NCBI GenBank assembly: GCA_965544035.1
Contig: CBEULR010000005.1
Coordinates: 95,685-159,684, forward strand
DNA: 64,000 nt
Reading direction: 5' to 3'
DNA from: CBEULR01 sp965544035
Lineage (GTDB): Bacteria; Bacillota; Desulfotomaculia; Desulfotomaculales; Desulforudaceae
Position 1 is the stretch's first letter. The number at the start of each line of letters is the position of its first letter. The notes beneath the pieces are model-generated. The model was not told the DNA's origin and ran no database searches. It saw only the letters and a list, made by a program, of their open reading frames with translations. Shown in pieces: positions 59,622 to 64,000 of this stretch. The translations under genes were made by a program, and so were the position numbers.

Positions 59622-61016
59622 ATGAGCGAGTTTAAACTGAGACAGCCCAAGAGAGCAAACGAGGACCTATTCCGGGCTGTTGGTGTCGAACCGGTACCGG
59701 ATGCCAATAAGGTCGAAAGGGCGATCACGCACCTTGATGAGTTCCGGAAAAAGGTCCGTTCGTTTGTTATGATTATGGAGACCTGTGTGAAGTGCGGCCT
59801 TTGCGCTGAGAACTGTCACACATATTTGGGGACTAAAGACCCGAATAATATTCCGGCCGGCCGGGCCGATTTGATCCGTAAGGTCTATAAACGTCATTTC
59901 ACACCCCAGGGCAGGCTCTTCGGACCGTTAGTCGGCGCGGAGGACCTGACGCTGGAGTTGTTGGAGAAATGGTACAGCTATTTTTACCAGTGTTCCGAGT
60001 GCCGGCGCTGCGGTCACGTGTGCCCGTTCGGATTGGACACTGCCGAAATAACGATGCTCGGCCGCCAGATTCTGTGGTGGTTGGGTGTCGGTCCGCAGTT
60101 GCATGTGGCGACGGCGGGTGCTATTCTTAAGACAGGGAACCACATGGGGCTGACCAAGGCCGGTATCGAGGATACCCTGGAATTCCTGGCTGAGGAAATC
60201 GAAGAGGACTACAACGGCCTTAAGGTGGAGTTCCCGGTTGATAAGCCGGAGTCGGACATCCTCTATGTTCCTTCATCGGCCGACTTTATGCTTAACGCCA
60301 ACACCCTGAAGGGTGCCGGGATGTTCTTCAAGTGGACGGGTGTGAACTGGACGATTTCCAGCCGCATTACGGAAGCCGGCAACTTCGGCTATCTGTGCGA
60401 CCAGACGCGTATTCAGCGTGAGTTGGTCAACCGTCTTTATGAAGAGTGCACCAGACTCGGGATCAAGAAGATCGTCTGGGGTGAGTGCGGACACGGCTGG
60501 CGTGCCGCCAAGATGTATGTCGGCACGATGAGCGACCTGATCGGCGTCCGCCAGATTCCGCTGACGCACATCCACGATGAGATTGCGGCCTTGATTATGG
60601 ACGGAACGCTGAAGGTGGATCCGAAGCGGAACAGCAGGCCGGTCACCCTGCATGACCCGTGCAACTACGTCCGGGCCTGTGGACACTGTGACGTGATGCG
60701 GGTGGTCATAAGGGCGGTAACGACCAATTTTGTCGAGATGACGCCGAACCGTGAGAAGAACTTCTGCTGCGGCGGCGGTTCGGGTATTCTCTTTGACGAC
60801 CCTGATATGTACGAGTATCGTATTCTGGCCTCGAACAAGAAGGCCGAGCAGGTCCGTGAAACCGGAGCGGAGTTGTTGTGTGCCCCTTGCTCGATCTGTA
60901 AGGCCCAGCTTTACCCGATGGTCAAGGAACACAAACTCCCGGTTGAGGTTGTCGGACTGGTCGACTTGGTTGGTAACGCACTGGTGTTCCCTGACGAGGA
61001 ATATACTCAACAATAA
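59622..61016 (+). CDS. dsrK: DsrK-type iron-sulfur subunit (HdrD-like)
   Basis: This 464-residue protein has an N-terminal pair of 4Fe-4S ligand sets (CVKCGLCAENCH and CSECRRCGHVCP) and two CCG-type domains typical of heterodisulfide reductase catalytic subunits (FCCGGGSGILF, CAPCSICKAQL). DsrK is thought to reduce the DsrC trisulfide/disulfide. It lies between dsrM and dsrC, supporting the assignment. Confidence 0.95.
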   Translation: MSEFKLRQPKRANEDLFRAVGVEPVPDANKVERAITHLDEFRKKVRSFVMIMETCVKCGLCAENCHTYLGTKDPNNIPAGRADLIRKVYKRHFTPQGRLFGPLVGAEDLTLELLEKWYSYFYQCSECRRCGHVCPFGLDTAEITMLGRQILWWLGVGPQLHVATAGAILKTGNHMGLTKAGIEDTLEFLAEEIEEDYNGLKVEFPVDKPESDILYVPSSADFMLNANTLKGAGMFFKWTGVNWTISSRITEAGNFGYLCDQTRIQRELVNRLYEECTRLGIKKIVWGECGHGWRAAKMYVGTMSDLIGVRQIPLTHIHDEIAALIMDGTLKVDPKRNSRPVTLHDPCNYVRACGHCDVMRVVIRAVTTNFVEMTPNREKNFCCGGGSGILFDDPDMYEYRILASNKKAEQVRETGAELLCAPCSICKAQLYPMVKEHKLPVEVVGLVDLVGNALVFPDEEYTQQ

Positions 61017-61072
61017 GATGGCAAACACCAGTGTACAATAAAATAAGAATGATCAGGAGGTGTATCTGAAGA

Positions 61073-61390
61073 ATGCCGTTTGTCGAAATCGAAGGTAAGC
61101 AGGTTGAGGTTGATGAGGACGGTTTCATGACTGATCCGGGTGCCTGGTTTGAGGGCTGCGCTGTGTACTTCGCCAAGGGCGAGGGCATTGAAGAGCTGAC
61201 CGATCAGCACTGGAAGATCGTCAACTACCTCAGGGAGTACTATGCCAAGAACGGTATCGCTCCGATGATCCGGAAACTCTGCAAGGAAACCGGGACTCCG
61301 CTGAAGGAGATCTATGAGCTCTTCCCGTCCGGCCCTGCGAAGGGCGCCTGCAAGTTGGCCGGGCTTCCGAAGCCGACCGGCTGCGTCTAA
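61073..61390 (+). CDS. dsrC: DsrC sulfur-carrier protein
   Basis: This 105-residue protein is the sulfur carrier of dissimilatory sulfite reduction. The flexible C-terminal arm GACKLAGLPKPTGCV has both cysteines needed to form the DsrC trisulfide. The rest follows the TusE/DsrC fold (PEVEIEGK-like FVEIEGKQVEVDEDGF start). It is encoded just after dsrK and before a terminator. Confidence 0.97.
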   Translation: MPFVEIEGKQVEVDEDGFMTDPGAWFEGCAVYFAKGEGIEELTDQHWKIVNYLREYYAKNGIAPMIRKLCKETGTPLKEIYELFPSGPAKGACKLAGLPKPTGCV

Positions 61391-61410
61391 GAAACAGCTA
61401 TTTTGCAAAT

Positions 61411-61446
61411 GCTTAACCCGGGGATGTCCCCGGGTTAAGCGTTTAT
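61411..61446 (+). terminator. Terminator after dsrC
   Basis: GCTTAACCCGGG pairs with CCCGGGTTAAGC and is followed by GTTTATC. Confidence 0.85.
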
Positions 61447-61467
61447 CATCTTAAGGCAGGGATCGTT

Positions 61468-62868
61468 GTGCCAGATGTGATCCGGCCGCGGGTGGTGGTG
61501 GCCGCCCCTCAGGGCCGTTCGGGGAAAACCACCGTTACAGCATCGCTGATCGCCGGACTGCGGGCCCGGGGGCTGACCGTCCAGCCGTTCAAGAAGGGAC
61601 CCGACTTCATCGATCCGAGTTGGCTGTCGCTGGTGGCCGGCCGCCAGTGCCGCAACCTGGATCGCTTCCTCATGGATGAACATACCATCCGCCGGTCGTT
61701 CGCCAATCACGCTGCCGGATCGGACATTGCGGTAATCGAAGGGGCCATGGGCCTTTTTGACGGTGTTGATGTGGAGGGCAGCGGGAGTACGGCCGAAATC
61801 GCGAAGGTGCTGCAGGCCCCCGTGCTGCTTGTGGTCAACGCCGTGCGCATGACGCGCAGCGCGGCCGCGATTGTGCTCGGATGCCGGGAGCTGGACCCGG
61901 ATGTGCGCATTGCCGGCGTCATTCTGAATAACGTTGCCCGGCCGCGGCACCGGGATATGCTTACGGCGGCGATAGACCGGTACTGCCGACTGCCGGTGCT
62001 CGGGGTGTTCCCCAAGAATAAGGGGTACACCGTACCCGATCGCCACCTGGGCCTGATTCCGGCTGAGGAAAATGAGGCGCTGCAGCAAGTGCTGGAGCAT
62101 TGGTCACGCGATGCCGAATCGCTGCTTGATATCGACCGGATACTGGAAATCGCCCGTGAAGCGCCGCCGCTCCCCGGTGGCGAGGCCTACCCGGCTCCCA
62201 GGGAGCACGGCACGACCCGTCCCCGCGTGGGGGTGCTCCGGGACAGGGCGTTTTCTTTCTATTATCCGGAAAACCTGGAGGCCCTTGAGCGGGCCGGTGC
62301 CGAACTCGTCTTTATCGATGCCCTGCGGGAGGATTTGCCCGATGATCTCGACGCGCTGTATGTTGGCGGCGGATTTCCGGAGGTTTTTGCCGCCGAGCTG
62401 GAGGCCAACGAAGGGCTGCGACGGTCTGTACGGGAGCGGGTTGAATCGGGGATGCCGGTATATGCCGAATGCGGGGGACTGATGTACCTGGGTGAAAGAC
62501 TGGTCTGGGGCGGCAGAGGCTTCCGGATGGCGGGAGCGATACCGTTCGAGACCGACCTGGACGAACGCCCCCGCGGCCATGGCTACATGGTGCTCAAGGC
62601 AGTGCAGGAGAACCCCTACTTCCCCAAGGGTACGGTCGTCAAGGGGCATGAGTTTCATCATTCCGGCGTGACGCGGGTGAGCCCCGACGTCGTCTTTTGC
62701 ATGGAAGTGCAAAGAGGGTACGGGATAGACGGGAAAAGAGACGGGATGCGCTACCGCAACGCCTTCGCTGCTTACTGCCATATCCACGCCCTGTCTGTTC
62801 CCGAGTGGGCGCCGAATCTGGTCCGCGCGGCTGCGCAGTACAGGGACTTGCGGAACGCCCTGCGGTAG
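61468..62868 (+). CDS. CbiA/DsrN-type cobyrinate or siroheme amidase
   Basis: This 466-residue enzyme has an N-terminal ATP-binding dethiobiotin-synthetase-like domain (VVVAAPQGRSGKTTVTASL) and a C-terminal class I glutaminase domain (YAECGGLMYLGE, EFHHSG). Sequence alone suggests CbiA, which amidates cobyrinic acid; its place next to dsrC makes DsrN, the siroheme amidase of sulfate reducers, equally possible. The GTG at 61468 is used; the ribosome-binding site is GGCAGGGATC. Confidence 0.88.
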   Translation: MPDVIRPRVVVAAPQGRSGKTTVTASLIAGLRARGLTVQPFKKGPDFIDPSWLSLVAGRQCRNLDRFLMDEHTIRRSFANHAAGSDIAVIEGAMGLFDGVDVEGSGSTAEIAKVLQAPVLLVVNAVRMTRSAAAIVLGCRELDPDVRIAGVILNNVARPRHRDMLTAAIDRYCRLPVLGVFPKNKGYTVPDRHLGLIPAEENEALQQVLEHWSRDAESLLDIDRILEIAREAPPLPGGEAYPAPREHGTTRPRVGVLRDRAFSFYYPENLEALERAGAELVFIDALREDLPDDLDALYVGGGFPEVFAAELEANEGLRRSVRERVESGMPVYAECGGLMYLGERLVWGGRGFRMAGAIPFETDLDERPRGHGYMVLKAVQENPYFPKGTVVKGHEFHHSGVTRVSPDVVFCMEVQRGYGIDGKRDGMRYRNAFAAYCHIHALSVPEWAPNLVRAAAQYRDLRNALR

Positions 62869-62900
62869 TTCAGCCGGAGAAAACAAAGGAGGTCCGGACA

Positions 62901-63218
62901 ATGGGAGCGGTGATGGTTTACATTACGGCCGCCAACTTCGGGGATGCCGAGAAAATTGCCCGGAGACTGGTTGAACAGAGATTAGCGGCCTGCACCAATG
63001 TGGTGCCGAAGATTATCTCTACCTATTGGTGGGAAGATGAAATCGCCGAGGACGAGGAGAGTCTGATTCTGGCCAAGACTACGAGTGCCAAGGTGGACGA
63101 CCTTATCCGGAGCGTGATGGAAATGCACAACTATGAGGTGCCGGCCGTCAGCGTGATTGAAATTAAGGATGGAAACCCCCAGTATTTGGAGTGGATTGAG
63201 AGTGTGGTCAAAAAGTGA
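62901..63218 (+). CDS. cutA: Divalent-cation tolerance protein CutA
   Basis: This 105-residue protein matches CutA, a trimeric copper-related protein (MVYITAANFGDAEKIARRLVE start and VSVIEIKDGNPQYLEWI end). The ATG at 62901 has AAAGGAGG upstream. It overlaps the next gene by 4 nt. Confidence 0.94.
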   Translation: MGAVMVYITAANFGDAEKIARRLVEQRLAACTNVVPKIISTYWWEDEIAEDEESLILAKTTSAKVDDLIRSVMEMHNYEVPAVSVIEIKDGNPQYLEWIESVVKK

Positions 63219-63901
63219 AGCTTGAACGGCTGCATTCCTGGGAAACCACCCCCAGCGAAGCCGTCGCTGTTCAAAGAAAGCTCGTTGAACGACTTGTCCT
63301 GCGCCTGCCCCGGAACTTTTCCCTCCGGTTTGTGGCAGGCGCCGACGTGTCGGTGGACAAGTCTCGGGACAAGATCTTCGCCGCCGTCGTCGTGTTGTCC
63401 GTCCCGGAGTTGGAGGTGGTTGAAACGGCCGCTGCGGAGGATACACCGCGCTTTCCGTACATCCCGGGCCTGCTCACCTTCCGGGAAGGTGAGGTGCTGG
63501 AGCGGGCGTTTCTGAGGATCCGTAATCCGCTTGATGCCGTGCTTTTTGACGGGCAGGGTATTGCTCATCCGCGCGGCCTGGGCATCGCCGCGCACTTCGG
63601 GCTTCTGTTGGGGATCCCGACCATCGGGGTGGGGAAGAGCCGCCTGGTGGGGGAATCCGCGGAACCGGGGCCGGAGAAAGGCGCCACCGCCCCGCTGCTG
63701 TATAAGGGAGCCCGCGTCGGCACTGTGCTGCGTACCAAAAAGGGCGTCAAACCGGTCTTTGTTTCCCCGGGGAATCTCGTCGGCCACGACTCGTCGGTGG
63801 ACATCGTGCTGCGGACCTGTACCCGCTACCGCCTTCCCGAGCCCACCCGGCTTGCCCACCTCGAAGCCGCCCGCCTCAAGAAATCCCCAAGTGACCAGTA
63901 G
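63215..63901 (+). CDS. nfi: Deoxyribonuclease V (endonuclease V)
   Basis: This 228-residue enzyme cleaves DNA 3' to deaminated bases such as inosine. Conserved stretches are VAGADVSVDK, PLDAVLFDGQGIAHPRGLGIA and GVGKSRLVGE with their catalytic acidic residues. The GTG at 63215 overlaps the cutA stop codon. Confidence 0.93.
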   Translation: MKLERLHSWETTPSEAVAVQRKLVERLVLRLPRNFSLRFVAGADVSVDKSRDKIFAAVVVLSVPELEVVETAAAEDTPRFPYIPGLLTFREGEVLERAFLRIRNPLDAVLFDGQGIAHPRGLGIAAHFGLLLGIPTIGVGKSRLVGESAEPGPEKGATAPLLYKGARVGTVLRTKKGVKPVFVSPGNLVGHDSSVDIVLRTCTRYRLPEPTRLAHLEAARLKKSPSDQ

Positions 63902-63945
63902 TCAGACCCCCCATGTCACCCTGGCCCGAGATACCATGAGAGAAA

Positions 63946-64000
63946 CGTGTCATCCGGGTTTACCCCGGTCTCCGTTTAGCGATTCGACCATTTCTAAGCT
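63946..64000 (+). repeat. Dispersed repeat, copy 4, running off the window
   Basis: GTGTCATCCGGGTTTACC, CCGG and TTTAGCGATTCGACCATTTC match the opening of copies at 34100 and 54931. The element is cut by the window edge, so downstream modules may follow outside. Confidence 0.6.

Overview
The window is about 64 kb of chromosome centred on a replication origin from what looks like an anaerobic, spore-forming, Gram-positive sulfate reducer (Firmicutes, Desulfotomaculum / Pelotomaculum / Desulforudis-like). The origin-proximal gene order is typical of Firmicutes: gyrA, gyrB, remB, recF, dnaN and dnaA run leftward, while rpmH, rnpA, yidD, yidC, jag, mnmE, mnmG, rsmG, parA and parB run rightward. 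A YyaC sporulation protein, the SCIFF peptide system and a T-box leader support Clostridia. DsrM, DsrK and DsrC at the right end point to dissimilatory sulfur metabolism of the Gram-positive type (DsrMK without DsrJOP). TTG and GTG starts are common. No rRNA, CRISPR array or complete insertion sequence was seen.

Left arm (1-24.8 kb, mostly minus strand). A TraB-family protein, an acyl-CoA synthetase and a CoA-disulfide-reductase/rhodanese protein come first. A translation block follows: tRNA-Ser(CGA), tadA, tRNA-Arg(CCT), tRNA-Arg(ACG), tRNA-Ser(GCT) and tRNA-Ser(TGA), downstream of a serine operon (aminotransferase, serA, serS) with a T-box leader. Then come pdxS-pdxT (vitamin B6), gyrA, a double-HD (HD-GYP) protein and a small membrane protein flanked by two copies of a three-box DnaA-binding module, a lipoprotein, gyrB, remB, recF, dnaN and dnaA.

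Origin and right arm (24.8-45 kb). oriC lies between dnaA and rpmH. After parAB there is about 2.2 kb that is nearly free of genes. It holds four copies of a 29-bp parS-like imperfect palindrome, a composite intergenic repeat and one small LAGLIDADG-type ORF. Next are DUF4446, a phosphoribosyltransferase, UPF0180, yyaC, a YkvI-type transporter, CvpA, an M18 aminopeptidase, DUF951, a structured leader ahead of a possibly broken ORF, an acidic membrane protein, and rpsF-ssb-rpsR-rplI-dnaB.

Far right (46-64 kb). An FAD protein, purA, tRNA-Glu and tRNA-Gly are followed by an AT-rich accessory DUF3800 gene, a CBS-ACT protein, scfA-scfB, a LysM/G5/M23 peptidase, a TPR protein, a membrane gluzincin, murA and rlmH. 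A 0.5 kb structured spacer precedes ferredoxin, dsrM, dsrK, dsrC, a CbiA/DsrN-like amidase, cutA and endonuclease V. Intergenic DNA is unusual throughout: degenerate spacers with a 7-bp period, and a dispersed multi-module repeat that recurs at five places including the right edge.
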